Positions 33,107 to 41,907 are shown, counted from the stretch's first letter. The stretch is 64,000 bases of DNA from Jatrophihabitans endophyticus (GCF_900129455.1 NZ_FQVU01000007.1:62001-126000), one strand, 5' to 3'. Made by a program: numbers and translations. The notes: generated by a model from the sequence alone, not told the origin.

Positions 33107-33180
33107 GGGGCTGTGGCGCAGTCTGGTAGCGCACCTCGTTCGCATCGAGGGGGTCAGGGGTTCAACTCCCCTCAGCTCCA
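33107..33180 (+). tRNA. tRNA-Ala (anticodon CGC)
   Basis: A 74-base cloverleaf: acceptor GGGGCTG with CAGCTCC, D-arm GCGCAGTCTGGTAGCGC, anticodon stem CCTCG/CGAGG around TTCGCAT, T-arm with GGTTCAACTCC. The CCA end is not encoded. CGC reads GCG. A terminator follows 8 bases later. Confidence 0.92.
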
Positions 33181-33187
33181 CCCCTAC

Positions 33188-33214
33188 CGAAGGCCCCGCG
33201 GCGCGGGGCCTTCG
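33188..33214 (+). terminator. Terminator of tRNA-Ala
   Basis: CGAAGGCCCCGCG (33188-33200) is complementary to 33202-33214; a strong GC stem with short loop followed by a weakly T-rich stretch, directly after the tRNA. Confidence 0.75.
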
Positions 33215-33249
33215 TCGTCTCCAGGGCGAACCCGGGTGGCAACGCGCGG

Positions 33250-33294
33250 ACGCGAAGAGGCCCGGACACCATGGGCGTCCGGGCCTCTTCGCGT
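33250..33294 (-). terminator. Terminator of the CsbD-like gene pair
   Basis: ACGCGAAGAGGCCCGGAC (33250-33267) is perfectly complementary to 33277-33294 with a 9-base loop. It begins 12 bases past the stop of the minus-strand CsbD gene. Confidence 0.75.
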
Positions 33295-33306
33295 GTGCGG
33301 GGCGGC

Positions 33307-33510
33307 TCAGCTCTCGAGCGCCTCCTGCTCCTTCTCGAGCGCGTCGGCCTTCTTCTCGTGCGCCTGGGCCTCGGCGCGCGCCTTCGTCTCGTCGGTCTCG
33401 GCCTCGCCCTTGGCCTGCTGGGCGTTGCCCTCGGCGCGCAGCTCGTCGTCGTCGGTCGCCTGACCGAGCTTCTCTTTCGCCGCGCCCTTGATGTTCTCGC
33501 CGATGCCCAT
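33307..33510 (-). CDS. CsbD family stress protein
   Basis: A 67-residue hydrophilic protein beginning MGIGENIKGAAKEKLGQATD, the hallmark of CsbD proteins, with a long Ala/Glu/Lys amphipathic helix behind it. CsbD is a general-stress protein in Bacillus, with molecular function unknown. ATG 33510 overlaps the stop of the gene before it by one base, so both are produced from one transcript. Confidence 0.85.
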   Translation of the reverse strand: MGIGENIKGAAKEKLGQATDDDELRAEGNAQQAKGEAETDETKARAEAQAHEKKADALEKEQEALES

Positions 33511-33764
33511 CAGCTCGTCGCCTCCTTCACGCTCTGGGCGGCCTTCTGCCGCTGCTCGGCGGCGTTCGCCTTGGCCTCGTGCCCGTCGGCGCGGGTCTGC
33601 GCCTTGGTGGCCTTGAGTCGCTCGGTGCCCTTGTCCTGCTGCACCTGGCCGGCGTTCGCCAACCGGTCGTTGCCGGCGACGGTGCCCACGATCTCCTTGC
33701 CCAGGCCGACGACCTTGTCGACGAGCCCGGCGGCGTTCTTCGGATCGATCCGCGGTATCTGCAT
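33510..33764 (-). CDS. Small hydrophilic stress-type protein paired with CsbD
   Basis: An 84-residue protein, Ala/Lys/Gln-rich and predicted largely helical (AGLVDKVVGLGKEIVGTVAG, then a charged repeat-like helix). ATG 33764 follows a GAGGAG-type ribosome site. Composition and the one-base TGATG overlap with the CsbD gene point to a related, co-expressed stress protein; I would not call it CsbD itself. Confidence 0.7.
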   Translation of the reverse strand: MQIPRIDPKNAAGLVDKVVGLGKEIVGTVAGNDRLANAGQVQQDKGTERLKATKAQTRADGHEAKANAAEQRQKAAQSVKEATS

Positions 33765-33905
33765 GGTCGAACTCCTCGTCTGGGGGTTCCGGTTCGACGA
33801 CAGGGGTACCCGTGCGGTGCGGGGAACACCCCGAAGGTGGCGTGTCGCACGGCGATCGCCGTGCGCTGCGACCGGCGCCACAGCCGGGTCTGGGATCATC
33901 GCCGG

Positions 33906-34607
33906 GTGAACGTCGCGTCCCCCACCGCCACGCAGCGGCGGCCGCTGGCGGCGCGCCGGGCGCCGGTCGCGGCGACCGTCGTGGCCGCGTTCGCCGTCCT
34001 GGCCGCCCTGGGGTGGTGGGTGCACGGCAACCCGCGACCGGTGGGGTTCGACGAACCCACCCGGCACTGGCTCGTGACGCACACCGACTCGGTCGTGGCC
34101 CGGCTGCTGCTCGCGCTCACCGATCCCGTCCTCACCGTCGGCATCCTGGTCCTCATCAGCATCGGCGCGCTCGTCGTCCGCGCCTTCGACGTGGTGGCGA
34201 TCGCGGGTCTCGCGCCGCTGGTGGGGCTGCTGCTCGAGTCGCACGTCCTCAAGCCCGCGTTCGACCGGCGGTTCGGCCTCGCCGAGCAGCTCGACCCCGC
34301 CGTCCTCGAAGCCGGCTACGCCTATCCCAGCGGGCACGAGACCGGGTTGGCCGCCACCACGACGGTGGTGGCGCTCCTCGTGCTGCGCCTCGAACTGCGC
34401 CGCGGCCCGCGTCGAGCCGCCGTCGCGGGGCTCGTGACGTGGACGCTGCTCGGCGCCGTCGGCCTGGTGGGCAACAACTTCCACTACGCCACCGACACCG
34501 TCGGCGGCATCTGCCTGGGCACCGGTCTCGTGCTCGCGACCGCCCTGCTCGCCGACGCCGTGGCGGCGCGCCGGGCCGCCCGGCCGCCGGCCGGTCAGTT
34601 CACCTGA
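33906..34607 (+). CDS. PAP2-family membrane phosphatase
   Basis: A 233-residue membrane protein with about five helices. The PAP2 motifs are a modified first motif KPAFDRRFG, PSGHETGLAA (about 142-151) and NNFHYATDTVGG (about 194-205), with the catalytic His residues in place. Family members dephosphorylate undecaprenyl pyrophosphate, phosphatidic acid or related lipids at the outer face. GTG 33906 gives a proper N-terminal helix. The last 13 bases overlap, tail to tail, with the acyl-CoA ligase gene. Confidence 0.85.
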   Translation: MNVASPTATQRRPLAARRAPVAATVVAAFAVLAALGWWVHGNPRPVGFDEPTRHWLVTHTDSVVARLLLALTDPVLTVGILVLISIGALVVRAFDVVAIAGLAPLVGLLLESHVLKPAFDRRFGLAEQLDPAVLEAGYAYPSGHETGLAATTTVVALLVLRLELRRGPRRAAVAGLVTWTLLGAVGLVGNNFHYATDTVGGICLGTGLVLATALLADAVAARRAARPPAGQFT

Positions 34608-36124
34608 CGGTCCCGCTCGGACCAGAACTCCTCGCGCAGCTTGAACTTCTGCAGCTTGCCGGTGGCCGTACGCGGCAGCTCGGCCACGAAGTCGATGCGC
34701 TTCGGGCACTTGTAGCCGGCGAGGCTCTCGCGACAGTGGGCGATGAGGTCCGGCGCCGACACCGCCGAACCGTCGGTCACGACGAGCCCGGTGACCAACT
34801 CGCCCCACTTGTCGTCGGGGATGCCGATGACGGCGACCTCCTTCACGGCCGGGTAGGACATCAACGCGTCCTCGACCTCGATGGACGACACGTTCTCCCC
34901 ACCCGTGATGATCACGTCCTTCTTGCGGTCCGAGATCACCAGGTAGCCGTCGTCGTCGACGATCCCGCCGTCGCCGGTGTGGAACCAGTTGCCGGCCTGC
35001 GCCTCGGCGGTCGCCTCGGGCTGCTCCCAGTAGCCGGCCAGGTTGTGGTTGGACTGCGTCAGCACCTCGCCGTCGGCGTCGACCGTGACCCGGACGCCGA
35101 GCGCTGGCGCGCCGGCCCGGCCGAGGCGTCGCGCCCGTTCGTGGGTGGACAGCGCGTCCCACTCGGCCCGCTGCCGGTTGACGGTCACCAGCGGCGAGGT
35201 CTCGGTGAGGCCGTAGATCTGGATGAACTCCCAACCCAGCTCGTCGAGGACGCGCTCGATGGTGCGGGTCGGCGGGGGAGCGCCGGCGGCGATGATGCGG
35301 ACGCGATCGCGTCCCGGGATATCGCCCGACCAGTCGGGGGCGGCGTCCAGGGCGGCGGCGATGACGGCGGGGGCGGCGCACATCGCGGTGACGCCGTGGC
35401 GCTGGACCCGGCGCAGGATCTCGGTGCCGTCAACCTTGCGCAGGATCACGTGCTGCGCGCCGACGCCGGTCATGGCGAACGGCATGCCCCACCCGTTCGC
35501 GTGGAACTGCGGCAGCGTGTGCAGGTAGACGTCGCGGTCGCTGATCGTCGTGTGCAGGCCGAACACGGTGGCGTTCAACCAGTTGTTGCGATGGGTCAGC
35601 TGGACGCCCTTCGGCCGGGCGGTCGTGCCCGAGGTGTAGTTGATCGTGGCCGTGGCGTTCTCGTCCGGGTCGTCCCACGGGCGGGGCTCGGCGTCGCGCG
35701 CGTAGAGGTCGTCGTCGTCGCCCAGGACGAACTTGTGGGTGACGTCGAGGGCGTCCAGGACGTGCCGGTGGGCGGGATCGGCGTAGACGACGTCCGCCCC
35801 GCTGTGCCCGACGATGTAGCCGATCTCGGCCGTGCTCAGGCGGAAGTTCACCGGGACGAGCACCCGGCCGAACCCCGAGACGCCGTAGAACGAGGTCAGC
35901 AGCCGGGCCGAGTTCTCCGACACGAACGCGACCCGGCCGCCGACCGGCACCCCCAGCGCGTCCAGCCGGGCGGCCTGGGCGCGGGCCAGTGCGGCCATCT
36001 CGCGGTAGGTGATCTCGCCCAGGCTGGCGGCCGGCTGCTCGGGCTCGTCGATCACCGCGACGCGGTCGGGGTAGACCTGCTCGGCGCGGTCGAGGAAGTC
36101 GCGGACGGTCAGCGGATAGAACAC
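34595..36124 (-). CDS. AMP-dependent fatty acyl-CoA ligase
   Basis: A 509-residue ANL-superfamily ligase. The P-loop YTSGTTARPKGVQLTH (about 164-179), IYGLTETSP (about 300), HTGDGGIVDDDGYL and the C-terminal catalytic Lys in RTATGKLQKFKLRE are present, so the enzyme looks intact. It would activate a medium- or long-chain acid to acyl-AMP and then acyl-CoA. GTG 36124 is immediately preceded by a hairpin whose downstream arm contains the GGGAGG ribosome site, so translation may be restrained. The substrate chain length is not readable. Confidence 0.88.
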   Translation of the reverse strand: MFYPLTVRDFLDRAEQVYPDRVAVIDEPEQPAASLGEITYREMAALARAQAARLDALGVPVGGRVAFVSENSARLLTSFYGVSGFGRVLVPVNFRLSTAEIGYIVGHSGADVVYADPAHRHVLDALDVTHKFVLGDDDDLYARDAEPRPWDDPDENATATINYTSGTTARPKGVQLTHRNNWLNATVFGLHTTISDRDVYLHTLPQFHANGWGMPFAMTGVGAQHVILRKVDGTEILRRVQRHGVTAMCAAPAVIAAALDAAPDWSGDIPGRDRVRIIAAGAPPPTRTIERVLDELGWEFIQIYGLTETSPLVTVNRQRAEWDALSTHERARRLGRAGAPALGVRVTVDADGEVLTQSNHNLAGYWEQPEATAEAQAGNWFHTGDGGIVDDDGYLVISDRKKDVIITGGENVSSIEVEDALMSYPAVKEVAVIGIPDDKWGELVTGLVVTDGSAVSAPDLIAHCRESLAGYKCPKRIDFVAELPRTATGKLQKFKLREEFWSERDRQVN

Positions 36125-36125
36125 G

Positions 36126-36184
36126 CGAGGGCCTCCCGGCGGTGGATGTCGACTGCCGTCGATCTCACCATCGGGAGGCCCTCG
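36126..36184 (-). promoter_or_regulatory. Hairpin covering the ribosome site of the acyl-CoA ligase
   Basis: CGAGGGCCTCCCG (36126-36138) and 36172-36184 are perfectly complementary (13 bp), with an extra GGTG/CACC pair inside. In the minus-strand mRNA the proximal arm carries GGGAGG just before GTG 36124. The structure can therefore act both as terminator of the upstream gene and as a cap on the ribosome site. Confidence 0.5.
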
Positions 36185-36205
36185 AAGGAACCCTCGTGCC
36201 GTGCC

Positions 36206-37255
36206 TCAGGCGACGGCCTTCTTGGCCTTCTTGACCTGCTTGCGGGTCTGCTTGCGCGCCTTCTTGGCGCGCTTCTCGGCCGCGGTGGACGCGTCGTCGT
36301 ACCACTCGGCCGCGGTGTCGCGCGCCTGCTTGGCCTTGTCGGCGACGACCGGCGCGTACCCGTCGTACAGGTCGGCCGCGGTGGAACGCGCCTGCTTCGC
36401 CTTGTCGGCCACCACCGGTGCGTACTGGTCGTAGAGGTCGCTGGCGGTGGAGCGGGCCTGCTGGGCCTTGTCGGCCACGACCGGACCGTACTGCGTCTTG
36501 AGGTCGGCGGCGGTCGACCGCGCCTGGGCCGTGGCCTGCTTGGCCTTGGCCGCGACGACCGGCGCGGCCGCGTCGCGGACCTCGCCGAGACGCTTGGCGG
36601 CGTCCTCGGAGGCCTTGCGCGCCTTCTTGCGGGCGTCGGACGACGACGACGAGGACGCCGACCGCTGTGCCTTCTTGGCCGCCTTCGACGCGCGCTTGCC
36701 GAGCTCCGCCTGCTGCTCGCGCACCGTCGCGATGGCTCCGGCGGCCGACTTCTTCGCAGCCTTGCGGGCCTTGCGCCGCTGTCGACGGTTGAGCTTCTCG
36801 TGCACGCTCGCGCTCACGGCGACGTGCTTGTCGTGCGCGGGCGAGAGCACGCCGTCGACGACGAGCCCGGCGCCGATACCGAGCATCCAGACGTCCTTGG
36901 CGATGGGCAGCCCGGCCTGGGTGGGACGCGGGTCGCCGTCCTCGTGCATGCCGTCGGTCTGCCAGTACATGTTCAGCAGGCCGGCCGAGAACGCGGTGAG
37001 GCCGAGACCGGCCACGACGGGCGAGACGACGGGAAGCAGCAGGGCGCCGCCGAGGGCGATCTCGCCCACCGCGAGGCCCTTGACGAACAGCTTCGGATCG
37101 ACCTTGCCCAGGAACCCGTACGTGCCGCTCGCCATGCCGTGCAGCGCCTTGGCGGTGTCGTCGTCGGCGCTCAGCTTCCCGACGCCGCTGTTGACGATGA
37201 ACGCGCCCGTCACGGCGCGCAACGGGGCGCGGCGCGCCTTGGCGGCAAGACTCAT
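36206..37255 (-). CDS. DoxX-like membrane protein with histone-like Lys/Ala repeat tail
   Basis: A 349-residue protein in two parts. Residues 1-145 are DoxX-like with four hydrophobic segments (FIVNSGVGKLSADDD, ALGGALLLPVVSPVVAGLGL and following). From about 150 to the end it is soluble, rich in Lys, Ala and Arg. It contains 22-residue repeats of the form PVVADKAKQARSTAADLYDG (about residues 232-325) between very basic stretches (RRQRRKARKAAKK; the end KKARKQTRKQVKKAKKAVA). The repeats look like amphipathic helices that could bind membrane or polyphosphate, and the basic ends could bind DNA. This fusion is unusual; function not assigned. Confidence 0.7.
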   Translation of the reverse strand: MSLAAKARRAPLRAVTGAFIVNSGVGKLSADDDTAKALHGMASGTYGFLGKVDPKLFVKGLAVGEIALGGALLLPVVSPVVAGLGLTAFSAGLLNMYWQTDGMHEDGDPRPTQAGLPIAKDVWMLGIGAGLVVDGVLSPAHDKHVAVSASVHEKLNRRQRRKARKAAKKSAAGAIATVREQQAELGKRASKAAKKAQRSASSSSSSDARKKARKASEDAAKRLGEVRDAAAPVVAAKAKQATAQARSTAADLKTQYGPVVADKAQQARSTASDLYDQYAPVVADKAKQARSTAADLYDGYAPVVADKAKQARDTAAEWYDDASTAAEKRAKKARKQTRKQVKKAKKAVA

Positions 37256-37295
37256 GGGGAGGTCCTCCTGATTTCCGGCAGATCGTGTCTCGTGC

Positions 37296-38939
37296 TCATA
37301 CCCACGAGGGCAGCCACATATGCGCGTGCCAATCGTCGTAGGTCAACAGGCCGCCGGTGAAGATCGGCCACATCCAGGCGAAGTCGGCGACGACGAGGGC
37401 AAGGTACCCCGCGACGCCGGCCGCTCCCCACAGTCGGCGCCGCCGCGCGGCGTGGGCGCGGGCGGGCGGCGCCGCGCCGGCGACGGGGACGGCAGGTCCC
37501 CACATCACGCCCAGCGCCAGCGTCAGGCCGATCACCAGGAAGGGGACGAGCGGGGCCATGTAGAACAGGAACATCGTCCGGTCGAGGTTCTGGAACCAGA
37601 CGAGCCAGCCGGCGGCGAACGCGAACCACACCGCCCCGGCGCGCCAGTCGCGCGTGCTGAACCAGTGCCAGGCCAGCCACAGCAGCATCGGCACGAACGC
37701 CCACCACAGCAGCGGGGTGCCGATCAGCAGCACCTCGCGCGAGCAGTCCTTCGCGCCGCAGGTCTTCTCGGCGCCGTTGTAGTAGAAGTCGACCGGCCGG
37801 CCGAGGACGAGCCAGCTCCACGGGTTGGACTGGTAGGAGTGCGGGGAGTCGAGCTGCTCGTGGAAGCGGTAGGCGTCCAGGTGGTACGCGGCGAGCGAGC
37901 GGATCGGACCGGGGATCCAGCCGAACCAGAAGTCGAGGCGCCCGAAGTAGGAGTGGGTCGTGCTCGAGTGCGTGTCGGCCCAGTGGCGGTTCCACGAGTT
38001 CTCGCCGGTGAACCAGCCCAACCACGTGAACAGGTACGCCGCGATCGGCGCCACCACCAGCGACCCCACCGCCGGGACCAGCGACCGGTGCGCCCAGGTC
38101 GCCGTCGGGTGTCGGACGCCGGCCGAGCGGAACGCCGCGCGGTCCCACACCAGCGACATGATCACGAACAGGACGAGGAACGAGGACGCCGACCACTTGA
38201 CCGCGCAGGACAGCCCGAGCATCACGCCGCCGACGAGCCGCCACGGTCGGGGGCCGAGGCTCGGCGTGCCGGCGGCGAGGTCGACACCGTCGGCGACGAG
38301 CCCGGCCAGCCGTGCCCGCATGGCGTCGCGGTCGACCACGAGCGCCGCGAACGCGGCCACGACGAAGAACTGCAGGAAGATGTCCAGGATCGCGGTGCGC
38401 GAGAGGACGACCGACAACCCCTCAAGGGCCATGAGCAGGCCGGCCACGCCGCCGAAGAGATTCGAGTGCATCATCCGCCGGACGGTGCGCGCGACGAGGA
38501 CGACGACGAGCGTGCCGACCACGGCCGGGGCGATGCGCCAGCCCAGGGAGTTGGTGAGGTTCTCGGTGGAGTCGCGGCCGCCGACCAGCCATTCCGACGC
38601 CGCGATCAGCCACTTCCCGAGCGGCGGGTGCACCACGAACATGTAGCCGCGGTTGTCCTCGTAGCCGTAGCGCAGCAGCTCCTGCGCCTCGACCGCGTAG
38701 TAGACCTCGTCGAAGAGCATCCCGTTCTTGGGGACGGTGTTGGCGCCCGGCGGCGAGCCGAGCGCCCAGAACCGGGTGAACCCCGCGACGAGCGTGACGA
38801 AGGCGGTCATCAGCCAGCCCAATAGCGGCCGCGGGTCCTGCCACCGGGCGAGCTGTGCGGGCGCCGGCCGGCGCGGGTGGGGCGGCTCGGCGTCGTCCGG
38901 GCCCGGCACGCTCGCCGGAGCCTCGAGCGTCGCCGTCAC
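37296..38939 (-). CDS. pmt: Polyprenyl-phosphate-mannose protein O-mannosyltransferase (GT39)
   Basis: A 547-residue membrane enzyme with about 11 helices. The first luminal loop has the catalytic acidic pair in FDEVYYAVEAQELL (about 76-89), followed by FVVHPPLGKWLI, the PMT signature, and LSRTAILDIFLQFF. A later large loop contains DSPHSYQSNPWSWLVLGRP and the Cys pair AEKTCGAKDC. It transfers mannose from polyprenyl-P-mannose to exported proteins, as Rv1002c does. It is divergent from rsmI as in mycobacteria. GTG 38939 is the start. Confidence 0.93.
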   Translation of the reverse strand: MTATLEAPASVPGPDDAEPPHPRRPAPAQLARWQDPRPLLGWLMTAFVTLVAGFTRFWALGSPPGANTVPKNGMLFDEVYYAVEAQELLRYGYEDNRGYMFVVHPPLGKWLIAASEWLVGGRDSTENLTNSLGWRIAPAVVGTLVVVLVARTVRRMMHSNLFGGVAGLLMALEGLSVVLSRTAILDIFLQFFVVAAFAALVVDRDAMRARLAGLVADGVDLAAGTPSLGPRPWRLVGGVMLGLSCAVKWSASSFLVLFVIMSLVWDRAAFRSAGVRHPTATWAHRSLVPAVGSLVVAPIAAYLFTWLGWFTGENSWNRHWADTHSSTTHSYFGRLDFWFGWIPGPIRSLAAYHLDAYRFHEQLDSPHSYQSNPWSWLVLGRPVDFYYNGAEKTCGAKDCSREVLLIGTPLLWWAFVPMLLWLAWHWFSTRDWRAGAVWFAFAAGWLVWFQNLDRTMFLFYMAPLVPFLVIGLTLALGVMWGPAVPVAGAAPPARAHAARRRRLWGAAGVAGYLALVVADFAWMWPIFTGGLLTYDDWHAHMWLPSWV

Positions 38940-38975
38940 GCCGTCATAGTAGAGACAGCCTCCCGACCGGACCTG

Positions 38976-39098
38976 TCCACCGGCGACCTCGTGTGTCCAC
39001 CGGCGACCTCGCGTGTCGATGACCGGCGACCTCGTGTGTCGACTGGCGACCTCGCGCGTCGACTGGCGACCTCGTGTGTCGACTGGCGACTGTCCGGC
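38976..39098. repeat. Six tandem 20-bp repeats between pmt and rsmI
   Basis: Units close to TCGACTGGCGACCTCGTGTG start at 38976, 38996, 39016 (23 bp), 39039, 39059 and 39079. The first two carry TCCACC in place of TCGACT and the last diverges at its end. There are no spacers, so this is a minisatellite, not a CRISPR array. Confidence 0.9.
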
Positions 39099-39129
39099 CG
39101 ACTGGCGAGCTATAGCTCGCCAGTCGGCC
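39096..39129. repeat. 34-bp perfect palindrome ending the repeat tract
   Basis: GGCCGACTGGCGAGCTA (39096-39112) is followed directly by its exact complement (39113-39129). Its arms contain the same CGACTGGCGA word as the 20-bp repeats, and a further inverted copy (GTCGCCAGTCGG) follows at about 39135-39146. It lies about 40 bases before rsmI and may act as a cruciform, operator or terminator. Confidence 0.85.
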
Positions 39130-39154
39130 CGGAAGTCGCCAGTCGGCGGCGCAC

Positions 39155-39160
39155 TACGGT
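39155..39160 (+). promoter_or_regulatory. -10 element of a likely leaderless rsmI transcript
   Basis: TACGGT (TANNNT) ends exactly 6 bases before ATG 39167 and no ribosome site is present, as in leaderless actinobacterial mRNAs. Confidence 0.35.
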
Positions 39161-39166
39161 GCTGAC

Positions 39167-40012
39167 ATGGCCGACAGCGGACGCGTCCTGCTCGCCGCGA
39201 CCCCGCTGGGGCGTCCGGACGACGCGTCGGGGCGGCTGCGCGACGCGCTCGCCACCGCCGCGGTGATCGCCGCCGAGGACACCCGCCGGCTCCGGCGGCT
39301 GTGTGCCGACCTCGACGTCGCGCCGGCCGGACGCGTCGTGTCCTTCTTCGACGCCAACGAGGTCGGCCGGGTGCCGCAGCTGCTCGACGCGCTGCGCGAC
39401 GGGGCGGACGTCCTCGTGGTGACCGACGCCGGGATGCCGTCGGTGTCCGACCCCGGCTACCGGCTCGTCGCCGCCGCCGTGGCCGCGGGACTGCCCGTGA
39501 CCTGTCTGCCCGGCCCCTCGGCCGTCACCACGGCCCTCGCGGTGTCGGGCCTGCCCGTGGACCGGTTCTGCTTCGAGGGCTTCCTGCCCCGCAAGAGCGG
39601 CGAGCGGCGCCGGGCGGTCGCCGCGCTCGCCGCCGAGGCGCGCACGCTCGTGCTCTTCGAGGCCCCGCACCGACTGGCGGCCACGCTGGCCGACCTCGCG
39701 GCCGCGTTCGGGTCGCAGCGGGCCGCGGCGGTCTGCCGCGAGCTGACGAAGACCCACGAGGAGGTGCGGCGCGGCACGCTCGGCGAGCTGGCCGAGTGGG
39801 CGGGCGGGGAGGTCCGCGGTGAGATCACCGTCGTCGTCGCCGGGGCCACGCCGTCGGCCGACGACGCCTCGCCGGCCGAGCTCGCCGCCGACGTCGGTCG
39901 TCGCGAGGCGGCGGGCCACCCCCGCAAGGACGCGATCGCCGAGGTCGCGCGCGACCGGGGCGTGCCCAAGCGGGCCGTCTTCGACGCGGTGGTGGCGGCG
40001 AAGCAGGGCTGA
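39167..40012 (+). CDS. rsmI: 16S rRNA (cytidine-1402-2'-O)-methyltransferase
   Basis: A 281-residue tetrapyrrole-methylase-fold enzyme. LLAATPLGRPDDAS opens the fold (the usual TPIGN reads TPLGR). AEDTRRLRRL, VTDAGMPSVSDPGYRLV (about 86-102) and LPGPSAVTTAL (SAM site) are the family motifs, with FEGFLPRKSGER later. RsmI 2'-O-methylates C1402 in the ribosomal P site, together with RsmH. The C-terminal HTH-like part (GHPRKDAIAEVARDRGVPKRAVFDAV) is normal. It is divergent from pmt, as in mycobacteria. Confidence 0.95.
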   Translation: MADSGRVLLAATPLGRPDDASGRLRDALATAAVIAAEDTRRLRRLCADLDVAPAGRVVSFFDANEVGRVPQLLDALRDGADVLVVTDAGMPSVSDPGYRLVAAAVAAGLPVTCLPGPSAVTTALAVSGLPVDRFCFEGFLPRKSGERRRAVAALAAEARTLVLFEAPHRLAATLADLAAAFGSQRAAAVCRELTKTHEEVRRGTLGELAEWAGGEVRGEITVVVAGATPSADDASPAELAADVGRREAAGHPRKDAIAEVARDRGVPKRAVFDAVVAAKQG

Positions 40013-40058
40013 CGATTCCGGTCGAGCCCCGCCGCGCCGCCACCGTGCCCGAGCGGGC

Positions 40059-41735
40059 TCAGCCCAGCTTGCCGGTGAGCACCGCGACGTCGAAGCTGCC
40101 GAGCCCCGTCGTGTAGTCGTAGCCGGGGAGCGCCGTGTAGACGCCGTTCGCGCCGGCGACGACGTCGTGGAAGCCGGGGACGGCCGTGACCGGGTTCCCG
40201 GCCTGGACCCGGCTGTAGTACGCGTAGAGCTTGGGCGGCGCGAAGCCCAGCTTCGCGCCGCGGGTCGCGACCATGCGCGTCCACAGCCCCATGGCCAGCG
40301 GCGAGGCGAGGCTGGTGCCGCCGACCGTCTGCACCGAGGTCGTCCCGCTGTCGGTGGCGTAGATGTTGCCGCCGCTGACCGGGTCGGCGGCGAACGCCAC
40401 GTCGGGGACGCCGCGCAGGCCGGCGGTGCCGGCGAGGTTGACGCCGTTGGTCCACGCACCGGGGTACTCGACCGGCGACACCCCGCCGCCGCCGGCGTTC
40501 CACGCGATCTCGGACTGGTAGGCGTTCGCATCGCTCGCGAGCAGCGTCGTCCCGCCGACACCGAGGACGTAGGGCGAGGACGCCGGGTAGGAGGTGTCGG
40601 TCGGGCCGCTGCCGGGCACGCCGTTCGTCGGAGCCACCGGGCACGAGCTGCCCGTGTCGCCGGAGGAGGCGAAGAAGGTCTGGCCCTGCACCGCGGCCTC
40701 GGCGAACGCCATGTCGTCGACGACCATCGAGCCGTCGAGGTAGGGGAGCAGGTCGCACTCGCCGAGCGACGCGTTGCCCGAGCGGGCCTCGTTGCGGGCG
40801 GCGAAGTCGTTGATCGAGCGCGCGAGGTCGGAGTCGGTGAGCGTCGTGGCGACGTAGACGTAGAGCCGCGACGCGTTCGGCGCGATCCCGGTGCTGGTCT
40901 GCGTGTCGAGGTCCCACTCGATCGTCCCGGCCGTGTCGGCGCTCTTGATGCCGTTGTAGCGCAGCGTCACCGGAACCTGCGGCAGGCCCTGCTTGGCCTC
41001 GGCGTAGCGCAGGTCCTTCACGGTCTGGGTGAGGTCGCCCTGGGCGATGACGGCGAGCGTGGTGCCGGTGCCCGGCTTGGTGCCCGCGGAGTGGTAGACG
41101 GTGTTGTACTCCTTGGGGTAGTAGCCGGTGAGCTTGGGCGCGCTCGGCAGCGTCGGCAGCGCCGGGCCGAGGTCGGACAGCCCGAGCACTCCGGTGACCG
41201 CACCGGCGAGCGTCGCCGGCACCTGCGCGGCGGAGGTGTTGGCGATGACGCGCTTCCCGGCCCGCGAGAAGGACGCGATGGACGTGTGGAACGCCTGCTG
41301 CGCCTGGGCGACGGTGGCGTCCGCGGTGACCTGAAGCCGGTTGCTTGCCACCGTGACGTGCTGCATGCCCTGCGAGGTCAGGTAGTCGGTGACGCGGGTC
41401 GCGGTGGCCTGGGTCGCGGCGAAGCGGGCGGTGAACTGCGCCGGCGTGAGGTACTTCTCGTAGTTCGCGCTGCCGGGCGTCGCCTGCTGGGCGATCAACG
41501 TGTCCAGCGCCGACCGGTTGCGCGGGGCCAGCCCGACGGTCAGCCGCAGCGAACGCGTCGCCGGGGCCGCGGCGAGCCGCACCGCGTCGGTCGGCGACAG
41601 CGCCGTGGTCGAGGTGGGCACCCAGGTCGCGGCCGAGGCCGCGACGGGATCCAGCGCGATGCCGCCGGTGGCGACCAGGATGCCGGCGGCGGTCAGCGCC
41701 ACCGTCCGACGCGAGGGGGAGCAGCGATGGGCCAT
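40059..41735 (-). CDS. Secreted sedolisin (S53, kumamolisin-like) serine-carboxyl protease
   Basis: A 558-residue secreted proenzyme. ATG 41735 (GAGGA upstream) starts a Sec signal peptide ending near residue 38. An S53 activation domain follows (about 50-190; [10 protein letters not shown]). The catalytic residues are all recognisable: Glu and Asp in TIEWDLDTQ (about 292-300), the oxyanion Asp in [10 protein letters not shown] (about 370-379) and the Ser in [10 protein letters not shown] (about 496-505). The C-terminal [23 protein letters not shown] carries calcium-site residues. Such enzymes are pepstatin-insensitive acid proteases. It is divergent from metG. Confidence 0.92.
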   Translation of the reverse strand: MAHRCSPSRRTVALTAAGILVATGGIALDPVAASAATWVPTSTTALSPTDAVRLAAAPATRSLRLTVGLAPRNRSALDTLIAQQATPGSANYEKYLTPAQFTARFAATQATATRVTDYLTSQGMQHVTVASNRLQVTADATVAQAQQAFHTSIASFSRAGKRVIANTSAAQVPATLAGAVTGVLGLSDLGPALPTLPSAPKLTGYYPKEYNTVYHSAGTKPGTGTTLAVIAQGDLTQTVKDLRYAEAKQGLPQVPVTLRYNGIKSADTAGTIEWDLDTQTSTGIAPNASRLYVYVATTLTDSDLARSINDFAARNEARSGNASLGECDLLPYLDGSMVVDDMAFAEAAVQGQTFFASSGDTGSSCPVAPTNGVPGSGPTDTSYPASSPYVLGVGGTTLLASDANAYQSEIAWNAGGGGVSPVEYPGAWTNGVNLAGTAGLRGVPDVAFAADPVSGGNIYATDSGTTSVQTVGGTSLASPLAMGLWTRMVATRGAKLGFAPPKLYAYYSRVQAGNPVTAVPGFHDVVAGANGVYTALPGYDYTTGLGSFDVAVLTGKLG

Positions 41736-41894
41736 CGAGAGTCCTCTGCTTCGGCCTCGCCGGGTGCGAGGGTCATCGGGCCCAACGACGCCGGCCGGAC
41801 ACCGGTACGCACGACTCTTATCCCGTTCACATGGAGCTGACGCGGGCGTCGCACCGTGGCGCCGCGGGCGCCGATACGCCGGTGCCGCCGTCAC

Positions 41895-41900
41895 TAGGCT
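41895..41900 (+). promoter_or_regulatory. -10 element of a likely leaderless metG transcript
   Basis: TAGGCT, a good actinobacterial -10, ends 7 bases before GTG 41908. No ribosome site lies between, so a leaderless transcript is likely. Confidence 0.45.
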
Positions 41901-41907
41901 GGTGCGC

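Noticed and set aside
38976-39098. Possible CRISPR array from regular short repeats
   Set aside because: The 20-bp units abut directly with no spacers, one unit is 23 bp, and there are no cas genes.
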